Shown: piece after piece, positions 9,418 to 19,447 of the stretch
How positions within the stretch are numbered: the first letter of the stretch is position 1
Layout: each line of letters opens with the position of its first letter
DNA from: Deltaproteobacteria bacterium
GTDB taxonomy: Bacteria > Myxococcota > Kuafuiibacteriia > Kuafuiibacteriales > Kuafuiibacteriaceae
Reading direction: 5' to 3'
DNA: 64,000 nucleotides
Assembly (NCBI GenBank): GCA_020632995.1
Contig: JACKEN010000004.1
Span: 1 to 64,000, forward strand
The notes under the pieces: generated by a model
Database searches by the model: none
What the model was told of the DNA's origin: nothing
The model's input: only the letters and a program-made list of their open reading frames with translations
Program-made: the position numbers and the translations under genes

Positions 9418-11108
9418 TGCGGCGCGCCGCATTCGTCCCGCTGCTCCTCGCCACCGGTTGCGCCGCCCCGGCGTGGCGCACCGCGCCGCACGACGTGCCC
9501 TACCAGCGGGTGCCGCAACCGAGGTTGCACGAACCACCACGGGTGGCCGAGGTGGTGGAGGGTTGGTCGACCCTCGAAGAGAGCACGGTGCGCCCGCTGG
9601 CCGAGACGGTGAACCCCGGCTACTGGGTGGAGCGCGAGCTGCTCGGCGTCCCCGCGCTCGACGTGAACACCTTCGGGCAGGTCCCGGACTCGCCGTGGTT
9701 CGAGAACCGGCTCGGCCCCTCCGACCTCGACCCCGCCACCATCGCGCGCGGCCCCAACCAGAGCCAGGGCCCGGCGCCCGGGCCGCTGGTGGTGCTCGGG
9801 GGCAAGCTCGAGGGCGCGACCCCGGGCCTGGTGGTCGAGGACGGCCGCGGTGATCGCTACGTGGTGAAGTTCGACCCGCCCGCGTTCCCCAACCTCGCGT
9901 CGGGGGCCGAGCTCATCGCGACCAAGGTCCTGTGGGCGGCGGGCTACCACGTGCCCGAGAACTACGTGGTCCGCTTCGATCTGAACCGCCTGGCCCTGTC
10001 GCCCCAGGCGGAGACGGCGGGCAAGTACGGGCGCCGGATCCCGCTCACGCGCGAGCGCCTCGTCGACCTGATCGCGCTCGTGAACCCGTACCCCGACGGC
10101 ACCATCCGCGCGCTGTTCAGCAAGATCATCCCCGGGCGCGCGCTCGGGCCGTTCTCGTACGGCGGCCTGCGCGCCGACGACCCCAACGACGTCATCCCGC
10201 ACCAGCGCCGCCGCAGCCTGCGCGGCCTGTGGCTCTTCTCGGCCTGGCTCAACAACGTGGACACCCGGGACGCCAACTCCTACGACGCGTTCATCGCCGA
10301 CCCCGCCCAGCCCGAGCGGGGCTACGTGAAGCACTACCTCCTGGACTTCGGCGACGCGGTCGGCTCGGCCGGGGTGGGCCCCAAGTACCTCGGCGAGGGC
10401 TACGAGGGCCTCATCGACTGGCCGCAGATCTTCAAGAGCCTGATCACCGCCGGGCTCTGGTACCGCTACTGGCTCCCGCTGCAGCGCTCGCCCTACGGCG
10501 AGGTCGGGGTCTTCGAGGCCCAGGTCTTCGATCCGGAGCGCTGGCGCCCCACCCTCCCGAACCCCGCCTTCGACCAGGCGGAGCTCCTCGACACCTACTG
10601 GGCCGCCTCGATCATCGCTCGCTTCGACGTCGACGATCTCATGGCGGTGGTGAAGGAGGCGCGCTATCGTCGCCCCGGGGCGTCGGCCTGGATGCTCCGG
10701 GTGCTCCTCCAGCGTCAATACACCTTGCTGAGCTGGATCTTCGGCCGGGTGCTCCCGCTGGACCGCCCCACCCTCGAGGGGGGCCATCGCCTCACCCTCG
10801 AGGACCTCGCGGTGCGCGCCGCGCTCCTCGCCCCCGAGCAGGTGGGCTACGACTACCGCGTCGTGTGGCACGGGCCAGACGGTGACGTTGACCTCCGCGC
10901 AGGCCAGATCGACAGCCCCAGCCTGGACCTCACCGAGGTGGTCGAGCGCCTGCGGGCCGAGGCGGGCACGCGCCTGTCCGCGGCCCCCTTCATCAGCGTG
11001 ACCTGGCGCCGCCCCCTCCCGACCCCCGAGATCCCATCGATGCAAGTGCACCTGCGCATCCTGAGTGACGGCCTCCTCCTCGTGGGCCTCGACCGGGAGG
11101 TCGATTGA
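9417..11108 (+). CDS. Lipoprotein with kinase-like motifs
   Basis: A 563-residue predicted lipoprotein (lipobox LATGC, lipidated Cys15). Residues about 145-320 carry, in order, elements that resemble a protein-kinase-like active site: a strand with YVVKFD (Lys151), a Glu in the following helix (Glu165), a loop NNVDTRDAN (279-287; candidate catalytic Asp282 and metal Asn287), and LLDFGDAVG (309-317; candidate metal Asp310). This spacing recalls HipA/FAM20/PI-kinase-like folds rather than classical Ser/Thr kinases. It is coupled to the Omp85-type gene upstream and to the Ser/Thr kinase regulator downstream. The kinase assignment is inference from motifs; the family is otherwise unrecognised. 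Confidence 0.7.
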   Translation: MRRAAFVPLLLATGCAAPAWRTAPHDVPYQRVPQPRLHEPPRVAEVVEGWSTLEESTVRPLAETVNPGYWVERELLGVPALDVNTFGQVPDSPWFENRLGPSDLDPATIARGPNQSQGPAPGPLVVLGGKLEGATPGLVVEDGRGDRYVVKFDPPAFPNLASGAELIATKVLWAAGYHVPENYVVRFDLNRLALSPQAETAGKYGRRIPLTRERLVDLIALVNPYPDGTIRALFSKIIPGRALGPFSYGGLRADDPNDVIPHQRRRSLRGLWLFSAWLNNVDTRDANSYDAFIADPAQPERGYVKHYLLDFGDAVGSAGVGPKYLGEGYEGLIDWPQIFKSLITAGLWYRYWLPLQRSPYGEVGVFEAQVFDPERWRPTLPNPAFDQAELLDTYWAASIIARFDVDDLMAVVKEARYRRPGASAWMLRVLLQRQYTLLSWIFGRVLPLDRPTLEGGHRLTLEDLAVRAALLAPEQVGYDYRVVWHGPDGDVDLRAGQIDSPSLDLTEVVERLRAEAGTRLSAAPFISVTWRRPLPTPEIPSMQVHLRILSDGLLLVGLDREVD

Positions 11109-14100
11109 CCATCGCCATGCAGGAAGAGCTGCCGCAGCAGCTCGGCCCGTACCAGGTCGAGGCGCGCCTCGGCCGCGGCGGCATGGGGGTGGTGTACCGG
11201 GGGCGGCACCACGAGTCCGGCGAGGCGGTGGCGCTCAAGACGGTGCGGCTCCCCTCCGAGCGGCACCTCGCCGCGATCCGCCGCGAGATCCGGGCCCTGG
11301 CTCGGATCGAGCATCCCGGGGTGGTGCGCATCATGGACGAGGGCGTGCACGAGGCGGGGCTGCCCTGGTACGCGATGGAGCTCTTGAGCGGCGTGACCCT
11401 GCGCGAGCACCGCCTGGGCAACCCGGGGGGCATGTTCACCGACGACGCGGCCACCGGCACCGGCACCGGCAGCCCCTGGAGCGACCCCGATGAGCAGGCC
11501 ACCTTGCTCCCCTCCCAGCTTTCGCCGCCCCCCGCCCCCCGAGGGGACGGGCGCCTCCAGGAGCTCCTCAGCCTCTTCCGTCGCCTCTGCGATCCCCTCG
11601 CCTTCGTGCACGGCGAGGGGCTGGTGCACTGCGACCTGAAGCCCGAGAACGTCTTCCTCTGCCACGACGGCCGCTCCGTCCTGGTGGACTTCGGCCTCAT
11701 CTCGCGCTTCGGCGCCGCCGCCGATCGCGAGGTGCTCGACCTCGAGCTCTTCGTGGGGACCGCGGAGTACATGGCGCCCGAGCAGTGGGAGGGCAAGCCG
11801 GTGGACGCGCGGACGGATCTGTACGCCCTGGGGTGCATCCTCCACGAGTGCATCACCGGGCAGCCGCCCTTCTCGGGGCCCCGCAAGACCCTCTACAAGG
11901 AGCACCTCCGCACCCTGCCCCCGCGCGCTTCGAGCCTGTCGCCCGAGGTACCGAAGGCCCTGGACGAGCTCCTGCAGGCGCTGATGGCGAAGCAACCGGG
12001 CTTGCGCCCCGGCCACGCCGACGAGGTGGCGCGGGTGCTGGAGTCCCTCGGCGCGGAGCGCCCCGAGCCCGGCCCGGAGCCTCGGCCCTACCTGTTCCGG
12101 CCCTCCCTGGTGGGCCGCGGCCGCACCACCCACGACGTGGTGCAGCGGGTGGCGAGCGACGACGAGCCGGGCAAGCTCGTTGCCCTCGGCGGCGAGAGCG
12201 GGGTGGGCAAGACGCGCGTGGCCATGGAGGCGGCGCGCATGGCGAAGCGGGGCGGCCTCCGGGTGGTGACGGGGGACTGCGTCCCCAACGCAGGTCTGCT
12301 TGCTCCCGTGCGCAACGTGCTCACCGCGGCGGTCGACCGGTGCCACAAGGATCCGGCGGAGCAGCCGGAGCTCCTCGGGCGGAGCGCGCGGCTGCTCGCC
12401 CGCCTCGAGCCCTCCCTCATGAACCTCCCGGGGGTGGCGGAGGAGCCCGCGCCGGAGCCCCTTGGGCCCGAGGCGGAGCGGATCCGCCTGCTCGAGGCCC
12501 TCGGACAGGTCCTGGCCGCCCTCGGCAGGAAGGAGCGCCTGTTCTGGGTGCTGGACGACTTGCAGTGGGCGGACCCGATCACCGTCGCGTTCCTCGAGCA
12601 CCTCTTGAGCCGCAAGGGCGAGCTGAAGAACGTGGTCATCCTCGCCACCTATCGCTCGGAGGAGGTTCCGCCCGCGCTCGAGGCGCTCCTTCAGCGCCCC
12701 GAGGTCGACCGGGTGCTCCTCGGCCGGCTCAACGGGCGCGCGGTGGCGCGCATGGTCGCCGACATGCTCGGCGTGGATCCGCCTGAGGGCTTCATCGCCT
12801 TCCTCACCCGGGAGTCGGAGGGGAACCCGTTCTTCGTGGCCGAGTACCTGCGCGCCGCGGTGGGCGCCGGGCTCCTGGTGCGCGCGCCCGGCGGCCAGTG
12901 GAGCCTCGCGGCCGAGCCCATCGCCGACTACAGCAACGGGGTGCTCGGGTTGCCCCGCTCGCTTGGCGCGCTCCTCGGCCACCGCCTCGATCACCTGACC
13001 CCGGAGGCCCAGGCCCTGGTGAACGCAGGATCGGTTGCAGGCCGCGACGTGGATCCGGAGCGCGCGGCCCGGGTTGCCCTCCTCGGCTCGACGGCGCTCG
13101 ACGCCCCGCTGGCCGAGCTGCTCCGCAAGCAGATCCTGGAGGAGACCGGCGGGAGCATGCTCCGCTTCTCACACGACAAGATCCGCGAGGTGGCCTACGG
13201 GCGCCTGCCCGCGACCGAGCGGCAGGAGCTCCACCGGCGCACCGCGCGGGAGCTGGAGCAGCTCCTGGCCCGCGGCGAGGGCGACGTGGCCTCCGCGACC
13301 CTGGCCCACCACTGGCTCGAGGCGGGCGACCCCGCCAAGGCGGTGGTGCACCTCGACGCGGCGGCGGAGGAGGCCCTCGCCGCCGGCGCCTATCAGGAGG
13401 CTACCTTGCACCTCGAGCGCGCGCTGGAGGCCAGCCAGCCCCGCGACGATGGCCGCGAGGTGGCCCTCGCCCCGCTCAAGCGAGCGAGCTGGCACCAGCG
13501 CCTCGGCCAAACCTACCTGGCCGCGGGGCGCCTCGACGCGAGCCGCACCCACGCGAGCCAGGCCCTGACCCTGGTGCACTTGCCGCCGCCGCGGAGCCAG
13601 GGCGGCTGGGTGCGCCACCTGATCTCCCAGCTCCTGCGCCAGCTCACCCACCGCTTCCTGCCGGAGGGGCTGTACCAGGATCCGGAGCAGCGCGGCGCCC
13701 TGGGCGAGGCCACCGAGGCCGCGGCGAACCTGGCGCGGGTCGCCTTCTTCGAGAACGACCCCCTGCGGATCATCGCGAGCTCGGTGTGGGCGATCAACCT
13801 CGCCGAGCGCGGCAGCCAGCTGGACCACGCGGCCCGCAACTACAGCGGGCTCGGCTGGACCTTCGGGCTGACCCGCCTGCACCGGGTGGCCGACAGCTAC
13901 TTCGCCCGCGCGCGCCGGGTCGGTGAGGAGGCGAAGGACTGGGCCGGCCTCATCTTCTGCCTCACCTCCGAGGCCCTCTACCGCATCGGTCGAGGTGAGT
14001 TCGAGGCGGCGGACGAGGCGCTCGAGTCCTGCAAGGTGCTCTGCGCCGACGCCCAAGACCCGCAGTCCGCCGAGCTGGCCGAGACCCTCCTCGGCCACCC

Positions 14101-14815
14101 CGCGTTCTACCGAGGCGAGTTCGACGTGGCCGAGGGACGGCACCAGAAGGTCCTCGCCTCGGCGCGGGAGCGGAACAACCTCCAGCACGTGGCGTGGAGC
14201 CTGTATTGCCTCGCCCGGGCCCGGCTCGCCCAGGGCCGCTACGACGAGGCCAAGGCGCACCTGACGGAGGCGCGCGCGATCCTCGATGAGCTCACCGACC
14301 AGATGTCCGACATCGTGGTCGCAGGGCTGCTTGCGAGCGCGCACCTCAGGGCGGGTGAGCTCGAACAAGCCTACGCGCTGGCAGAGGAGGCGGTACAGCG
14401 CATCGGCCGCACCCCACCCACCGCCTTCATCACCCTGCACGGCTACGAGGGCGTCGCGGAGGTCGCGGTCCACCGCTTCGCCGCCTCGAAATCGAAGGAT
14501 GACTTGCGCGCCGCGCGCCGCGCGACCAAGCGCCTGCGCGCCACCACCGCGGTGTTCAAGGTCGGCATACCGCGCGCCCTGCTCCTCTCTGGTCGGCTCG
14601 CGCGGCTCGAGGGCAGAGCGCGTGTCGCGCGGCGTGATCTCGAGCACGCGCTCGACGCCGCATACGGAATGCACCTGGAATACGACGCCGCGTGCATCCT
14701 GGCCGAGCTCGCCCGGGCGGTGCCGGCGGGCCCGGAGGCCGATGAATACAGGCGCGAGGCGGTGCGACGGCTCGAGGCGATGGGGTGTCGTCAGCCAGAA
14801 GGTGACGATCTTTGA
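11105..14815 (+). CDS. Ser/Thr protein kinase - AAA ATPase - TPR regulator (PknK-type)
   Basis: A 1236-residue cytoplasmic multidomain kinase. The kinase domain (about 15-320) has an intact glycine loop (LGRGGMGVVYRG), Lys45, HCDLKPEN (Asp177), DFG at 195-197 and an APE-type site (YMAPEQW), with a low-complexity insert at about 105-145. A PknK-like AAA/STAND ATPase follows, with Walker A GGESGVGKT (362-370) and Walker B WVLDDLQWAD (about 481-490). From about 680 to the end are helical TPR-like repeats. It probably phosphorylates targets in response to a ligand or partner sensed by the TPR part. The start is TTG 11105, overlapping the previous stop, or ATG 11117. The closest general comparison is PknK without a DNA-binding domain. 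Confidence 0.92.
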   Translation: MTIAMQEELPQQLGPYQVEARLGRGGMGVVYRGRHHESGEAVALKTVRLPSERHLAAIRREIRALARIEHPGVVRIMDEGVHEAGLPWYAMELLSGVTLREHRLGNPGGMFTDDAATGTGTGSPWSDPDEQATLLPSQLSPPPAPRGDGRLQELLSLFRRLCDPLAFVHGEGLVHCDLKPENVFLCHDGRSVLVDFGLISRFGAAADREVLDLELFVGTAEYMAPEQWEGKPVDARTDLYALGCILHECITGQPPFSGPRKTLYKEHLRTLPPRASSLSPEVPKALDELLQALMAKQPGLRPGHADEVARVLESLGAERPEPGPEPRPYLFRPSLVGRGRTTHDVVQRVASDDEPGKLVALGGESGVGKTRVAMEAARMAKRGGLRVVTGDCVPNAGLLAPVRNVLTAAVDRCHKDPAEQPELLGRSARLLARLEPSLMNLPGVAEEPAPEPLGPEAERIRLLEALGQVLAALGRKERLFWVLDDLQWADPITVAFLEHLLSRKGELKNVVILATYRSEEVPPALEALLQRPEVDRVLLGRLNGRAVARMVADMLGVDPPEGFIAFLTRESEGNPFFVAEYLRAAVGAGLLVRAPGGQWSLAAEPIADYSNGVLGLPRSLGALLGHRLDHLTPEAQALVNAGSVAGRDVDPERAARVALLGSTALDAPLAELLRKQILEETGGSMLRFSHDKIREVAYGRLPATERQELHRRTARELEQLLARGEGDVASATLAHHWLEAGDPAKAVVHLDAAAEEALAAGAYQEATLHLERALEASQPRDDGREVALAPLKRASWHQRLGQTYLAAGRLDASRTHASQALTLVHLPPPRSQGGWVRHLISQLLRQLTHRFLPEGLYQDPEQRGALGEATEAAANLARVAFFENDPLRIIASSVWAINLAERGSQLDHAARNYSGLGWTFGLTRLHRVADSYFARARRVGEEAKDWAGLIFCLTSEALYRIGRGEFEAADEALESCKVLCADAQDPQSAELAETLLGHPAFYRGEFDVAEGRHQKVLASARERNNLQHVAWSLYCLARARLAQGRYDEAKAHLTEARAILDELTDQMSDIVVAGLLASAHLRAGELEQAYALAEEAVQRIGRTPPTAFITLHGYEGVAEVAVHRFAASKSKDDLRAARRATKRLRATTAVFKVGIPRALLLSGRLARLEGRARVARRDLEHALDAAYGMHLEYDAACILAELARAVPAGPEADEYRREAVRRLEAMGCRQPEGDDL

Positions 14816-14931
14816 CCCACCCTCTTTGATTAACGCGAATGGGTTATGTGCTCTATGCCCATCGCGAACATCGGCCCCTAGAGCGCACCCGCGCTTCACG
14901 TGCGAGAAAATCGCGTGCCACATTCGAAGGC

Positions 14932-17253
14932 ATGCCGGCGCTCCGCGACAGCCAGGTCTACTACTTCGAGCTGGGCGAGGGTCGCTGGGAGGGCAAGCTG
15001 TCCTTCACCATCCTCGACGTGCGCGGATTCCTACGCGCGAAGATCTCACCGCGCGAGAAGGCCCTCGCCGTCCTGCTCCACGCCCTCGGCAGGCTGCCGG
15101 GCAAGACGGTGATGCGGGCCGAGATCCTCGGCGCACCGGACGAAGGCGACGGCGTGGCCCGGGTGGAGGTCTCGGTCTACCGCTTTGGCATGGAGGTCTC
15201 ACGGCTGAGGGGCCACTACGCGCTCGACGAGGGCGGGCACGGGGTCCGGATCCACATCACCCAGCGCTACGGACCGCACGGCTTCCCGTGGGAGGACCGC
15301 CCCGGCCGCGCCGTGATCAGCCATGCCGGCCGCCGCGCCCAGTACGACATGAAGCTGCTGGGTGAGGACTTCGAGGGCCACTACCTGGTGGCCGAGGATC
15401 GCCTCCACCTGGACGCGAGGTACGCCTCGGCCTGGGCCGAGGTGGAGGAGGTGATGACGCGGGCCTGCCCGCTCAAGCCGACGGAGCCCCAGGCCCGCGC
15501 GCGCTGCGAGGCGCTCCTCGAGCTGGCCCGGGACATCGAGGCGCGGTGCCGCGACTTCGACCTCCGGCAGGACCCCCGCGCCGTCTTCGCCCACGTCTAC
15601 GCGTACTTCCTGCGGGACCTCGCGTACGGCCTGCACGAGCAGGGCTTCGAGGATCCGGACTGGGTGGTGCGGCTCGGCAAGGCCTTCGCGCAGCGCTACG
15701 ACGCCGCGATGCAGACGTACGGCCAGGGCGGCGCGCCCTGGGCCTGGTGTGAGGCGATCGACCTCATGCTCAGCGGCAAGCTGACGGTGGTGGACGAGCT
15801 GTTGATCTCGATGGGCGTCCACATCGGGCACGACCTGCCCCGGGCCCTCGCGCAGGTTGGGTTGACGACCCCCGACGGCCGCTCGCGCATCGCGGACTTC
15901 CACCGGGTGAACCTGGTCCTGGAGCGGGCGATCGACCCCATCCAGGACCGGCTGGCCGAGCGCTACAACCCGATCGTCGGGGTCGTGGATCGCGTCCTCG
16001 GCGGGATGGACGAGGAGATCGCGCGGGCCGGCATACGCAGCGCCCGCGGTCGGGCCTGGTACGATGCAGAGCTCCTCCGACACCCCGAGAGCGGCGAGGA
16101 GACCGCCAAGGACATCGACGCGCGAGTCGGCGCCCTCTGCCGGCTGCTCCTCGGCCGGCCGCGCCGCCACACCCTCCCCCGGCGCCTCTTCCGCCGCGCG
16201 GTGCGTACCCTCCGGCGTCACCCCCGGCACGCGGCGGCGGCGGAGGCCTTCTACAGCCGCTGCGCAGACGGTGCACACAACCTCACCGTCCCCGCCTGGG
16301 CCCAGGCTGCCCTCGGGGCCCACACCCGCCGGGCCGCGAACGCGAGCCGCCTCCTGCAGGACAACCTGCGGCACTTCCTCCAGAACCGGCCGCTGGACAG
16401 CCTCCTCACCCCGGGGGACGTGCGCCGACTGGGCGCAGCGGTGGACGGCGAGGGCTGGTGGGCCAACCTCCCCCGCGCGGCCGAGGAGCGCCCGGACACC
16501 AAGGTGACCCTGGCCGCCCTGGTCGCCGACCTCCCGGAGCCCATACGGAGCGAGGGGCTCCGCGCCCTCGGGGTGCGAGAGGGCGCAGCGCTGCGCGCGG
16601 TGGACGTGCAGGAGGCGCTGGTGGAGGTCCTCCGGCGCGGCTTCGACGCCGCCCGCGCCCGCCTCTCGACCGCGGTGGACGCGCTGGACGCTGCAGGCCT
16701 TCCTGCCGGGGCGGTCCTCACGATCCTCGACGACCCCAACGGGGGCTACGATCCCGACACCCGCGTGTTCACCGCCAAGGCCGCCGCGGTGTTCGACGTG
16801 GACCTGGAGGCGGTCCGCTGGATGCTCTCGCCCGACCGCTGGGACGACGCGATCACCCCGGTCGAGGAGACGCACTGGGTCGACGCGCCGGTGAACGGCG
16901 GCGGCGTGTTCTACGAGCGCGTCAACCTGTTCTACCCGTACCTGACCCACCACCCCCTCGCCCTCGAGAACCTCCTGTTCGGGCGGGTGGTGCACGAGGC
17001 CGACCAGGCCCGCACCGAGTACGCGCTGAAGCGGAGCCTGGACGACGTGCTGGACGTGGACGAGGGCTACCTGCTCGCGCGCACCCTGGCCCCGGGCAAG
17101 ACGGTGGTGGTGCTCGAGAAGCGCCTCCGCGTGTACCGCAACCCGACCCTCTACACCCTGCTGCGCTGCAACCCGGACGGGCTCTCGTTCATGCTCGCCC
17201 AGTGGCTCCAGGACGCGGCCCTGACCCACCCGGGCGGCGCTCAGTCGTCGTAG
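14932..17253 (+). CDS. DUF5995 domain-containing protein
   Basis: A 773-residue protein starting at ATG 14932, preceded by GAAGG five bases upstream; the open frame continues upstream without a ribosome site. Residues about 1-180 form a beta-rich N-terminal module of unknown type. About 190-400 matches the DUF5995 family as I remember it (FAHVYAYFLRDLAYGL, RIADFHRVNLVLERAID). About 400-773 is a helical region unlike anything I know. No signal peptide is seen. The preceding 116 bp spacer is relatively AT-rich and may hold the promoter. The 3' end overlaps the convergent FAD enzyme gene by 13 bp. Function unknown. Confidence 0.75.
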   Translation: MPALRDSQVYYFELGEGRWEGKLSFTILDVRGFLRAKISPREKALAVLLHALGRLPGKTVMRAEILGAPDEGDGVARVEVSVYRFGMEVSRLRGHYALDEGGHGVRIHITQRYGPHGFPWEDRPGRAVISHAGRRAQYDMKLLGEDFEGHYLVAEDRLHLDARYASAWAEVEEVMTRACPLKPTEPQARARCEALLELARDIEARCRDFDLRQDPRAVFAHVYAYFLRDLAYGLHEQGFEDPDWVVRLGKAFAQRYDAAMQTYGQGGAPWAWCEAIDLMLSGKLTVVDELLISMGVHIGHDLPRALAQVGLTTPDGRSRIADFHRVNLVLERAIDPIQDRLAERYNPIVGVVDRVLGGMDEEIARAGIRSARGRAWYDAELLRHPESGEETAKDIDARVGALCRLLLGRPRRHTLPRRLFRRAVRTLRRHPRHAAAAEAFYSRCADGAHNLTVPAWAQAALGAHTRRAANASRLLQDNLRHFLQNRPLDSLLTPGDVRRLGAAVDGEGWWANLPRAAEERPDTKVTLAALVADLPEPIRSEGLRALGVREGAALRAVDVQEALVEVLRRGFDAARARLSTAVDALDAAGLPAGAVLTILDDPNGGYDPDTRVFTAKAAAVFDVDLEAVRWMLSPDRWDDAITPVEETHWVDAPVNGGGVFYERVNLFYPYLTHHPLALENLLFGRVVHEADQARTEYALKRSLDDVLDVDEGYLLARTLAPGKTVVVLEKRLRVYRNPTLYTLLRCNPDGLSFMLAQWLQDAALTHPGGAQSS

Positions 17254-19358
17254 TCCCCCACGATCAACACGTCGTCGCGCGTGAGCCCCTTCGCCGCCCG
17301 CAGCCCCGACATCGTCGCCGCCTCCACGCTCCCCACGTTGAGCCCGGTCTTCGTCCAGTCGCCGGCCACCATGAGGTTCTCGAAGCCCGAGCGGTGGGGC
17401 CGGAGCCGATACCGGGTCGTGCCGGGCAGCGAGAGGACGTAGCGATCGGAGGGCCTGACGTTCGCTCGAATATATTGCTGGTCCAGCCGCGCGGCGCCCG
17501 GGGCGTCACCCACGAGGCGCTCCCAGCGCACCGCGCCGCCCTCTACCGCCCGCGGGAGGATGTGGCCGAGGTGCTGCGGGAGCCAGTCCTCCACGATGCG
17601 CCGCGCCCGCAGCGCCGGCGCCACCCCGTCGTCCTCGTCGTCGAGCGAGCCCACCAGGTACGAGCACTGCAGCGCCGCACCGTCGAAGCGCTCCATCGGG
17701 ATGAGGTGGGTCATGTCGGCCCAGGTGTCGAGGGGGTCCGCGTAGGCGGTCGAGACCGCGGCCCCGTGCTGCCAGCCCATGTCGGCCGCGCCCCGATCGA
17801 ACCAGACCTGGGCCGAGATGGTGCGGGTGGTGACGATGCGCTCGAGCATGTCCCGCCACTCCTGTCGGGCCGACGCGAGCTCCCGGGTGATCGGCGGCAG
17901 GCCGGCGAGGGAGACCGCGAGCACCACCGCGTCGAAGCCCTCGACCGTGTAGCGCTCCTCCCCCGGGATGGTGCCGGGCCCCTCCAGATCCACCCCCGCC
18001 GCTCGGAGCGCCTCACCGCCCTCGAGCTGCGCCCAGTCGGGCTCGGAGGGCCAGCAAGCCAGGTTGCCGTTGGGGAGCTCGACGTCGACGAGCGGCCGGT
18101 ACTCTCCGTCACGCAAGCGGGCCTGCCTCGTCACCTCCACCGACGCGACCCGCTGCCGGGTCGGGTCGAGGTGGAGCGCGTCGACCCGGTGGAAGAACTC
18201 GAAGCGCACCCCACGCGCGCGTAGCACCTCGTACAAGGGGGTGAAGACGGTCTCCCCCATGCCGGCCATCATCTTGTAGAAGACCGACCCTCGGTAGGTC
18301 ATGTTCAGGCGGACGAGGCCGTTCAACGCCACCCCGGCCGAGCCCGGGTACGCGGAGTTGAAGACGGCGTCCTGGAGGCCGCGCACCATGCACGACTCCG
18401 TCGTGGCCGGGTGAGCGCCGTGCCGGAGCAGCCAGGCGCGGTAGTCCTCGTGGTCGACGCGCTCGAGGTTCAGGAGCCACTCGCCGTAGCTCGCCCAGCG
18501 GCCGGCGGGGTCGAGGACCAGGCCGTCGGCGAGCACCCCCACCACGGTGGTGAACAGGTAGTCGGCGGTGAGGAAGGTGCGGCGCAGGTCGGGGTGCTCC
18601 AGGCGGCGCCCGATGATCCGTCGTATGCCCCACCGCGCCACCTTCGCGAGGCGGGCCATCGCCGCGAGGGCCGGGCCCAGTAGCGCCGGCTCCCGCGCGT
18701 ACCAGAGGCGGTCGAGGGCGCCCTCGATGCGCTCCGACAGCCACGAGATCCACCGCGCGCCGGTGGTGCCGAGCAGCACGTCGGCGGAGAGCACGTGTCC
18801 CGCGCTCGGGGCCGGGTCGGCGCGCCGGACCGCCGCGCGCCCCGGGGTCCAGCGGGTGTCGCCGAGGGGGTCGGTGAGCGTGCTGACCGCCCACCGCACC
18901 AGGCCCGTCAGCAGCTCCACCGGGCCGGCCACTCCGTCGCTCTCGCCCGGCCGCGAGTCGAGCACCGGGAAGCGCTGCGGCCAGGGCACCCACCCGTCGG
19001 CCATCCGCTCCTGGAGCACCACGGTGTCCTTGGGCTGGAACGCGTCCTCCCAGGTGGCGAGGGGGGTCCCGGGGGGTCGGGCGAGGGTCTCGTAGCAGTC
19101 CCGCATCACGCGGAACGCGTTCTCGTAGCAGCCCATCCACAGATGCAGGCCGTGCTCCTCGATGCGCTGGTGGTGGGCCGGGTTGCGAGCGCTGGCGCCC
19201 TTGCCGCCCAGGCGCCACCCCGGGGTGTACACCGTGACCTCGTACTGGCCCTGGCGCTCGGGGCGGGTCAGCTCGAACGCGGCCGCGAGCCCGCCCATGC
19301 CCCCGCCCAGGATCAACACCTTGGTTTGCCCGGAACGCACCCCTCGGTGATACCCCAT
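17241..19358 (-). CDS. FAD-dependent amine-oxidase-like oxidoreductase
   Basis: A flavoprotein of 705 residues from ATG 19358; the frame is open to 19433, but that would run into the promoter side of the divergent PilZ gene. The N terminus has a dinucleotide-binding motif (LILGGGMGGLAAAFEL) followed by PGWRLGGKGAS, and the C terminus has the FAD-site signature GDWTKTGLNVGSVEAA. This layout is that of the phytoene desaturase / HpnE / monoamine oxidase superfamily. It probably oxidises or desaturates a hydrophobic substrate such as a carotenoid or terpenoid; the insert at about 90-250 is unusual. No carotenoid genes lie nearby, so the substrate is open. Confidence 0.85.
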   Translation of the reverse strand: MGYHRGVRSGQTKVLILGGGMGGLAAAFELTRPERQGQYEVTVYTPGWRLGGKGASARNPAHHQRIEEHGLHLWMGCYENAFRVMRDCYETLARPPGTPLATWEDAFQPKDTVVLQERMADGWVPWPQRFPVLDSRPGESDGVAGPVELLTGLVRWAVSTLTDPLGDTRWTPGRAAVRRADPAPSAGHVLSADVLLGTTGARWISWLSERIEGALDRLWYAREPALLGPALAAMARLAKVARWGIRRIIGRRLEHPDLRRTFLTADYLFTTVVGVLADGLVLDPAGRWASYGEWLLNLERVDHEDYRAWLLRHGAHPATTESCMVRGLQDAVFNSAYPGSAGVALNGLVRLNMTYRGSVFYKMMAGMGETVFTPLYEVLRARGVRFEFFHRVDALHLDPTRQRVASVEVTRQARLRDGEYRPLVDVELPNGNLACWPSEPDWAQLEGGEALRAAGVDLEGPGTIPGEERYTVEGFDAVVLAVSLAGLPPITRELASARQEWRDMLERIVTTRTISAQVWFDRGAADMGWQHGAAVSTAYADPLDTWADMTHLIPMERFDGAALQCSYLVGSLDDEDDGVAPALRARRIVEDWLPQHLGHILPRAVEGGAVRWERLVGDAPGAARLDQQYIRANVRPSDRYVLSLPGTTRYRLRPHRSGFENLMVAGDWTKTGLNVGSVEAATMSGLRAAKGLTRDDVLIVGDYDD

Positions 19359-19447
19359 TTCGACGGGCGCGCGAAGTTGGTCCAACCGGCACATAGGACT
19401 GTAGCGGCGCCCCGAACCGACGACTCTTCCCATCGGGAGACAGAGGC

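Noticed and set aside
10853..12994. 713-codon open frame on the minus strand
   Set aside because: It lies wholly opposite conserved kinase/ATPase sequence and has the His/Gly/Ala/Val composition of an antisense frame in GC-rich DNA.
14826..14857. Promoter-like TTGATT followed by TATG words before the DUF5995 gene
   Set aside because: The spacing between the boxes does not fit 16-18 bp for any pairing I tried, so only an AT-rich spacer can be claimed.
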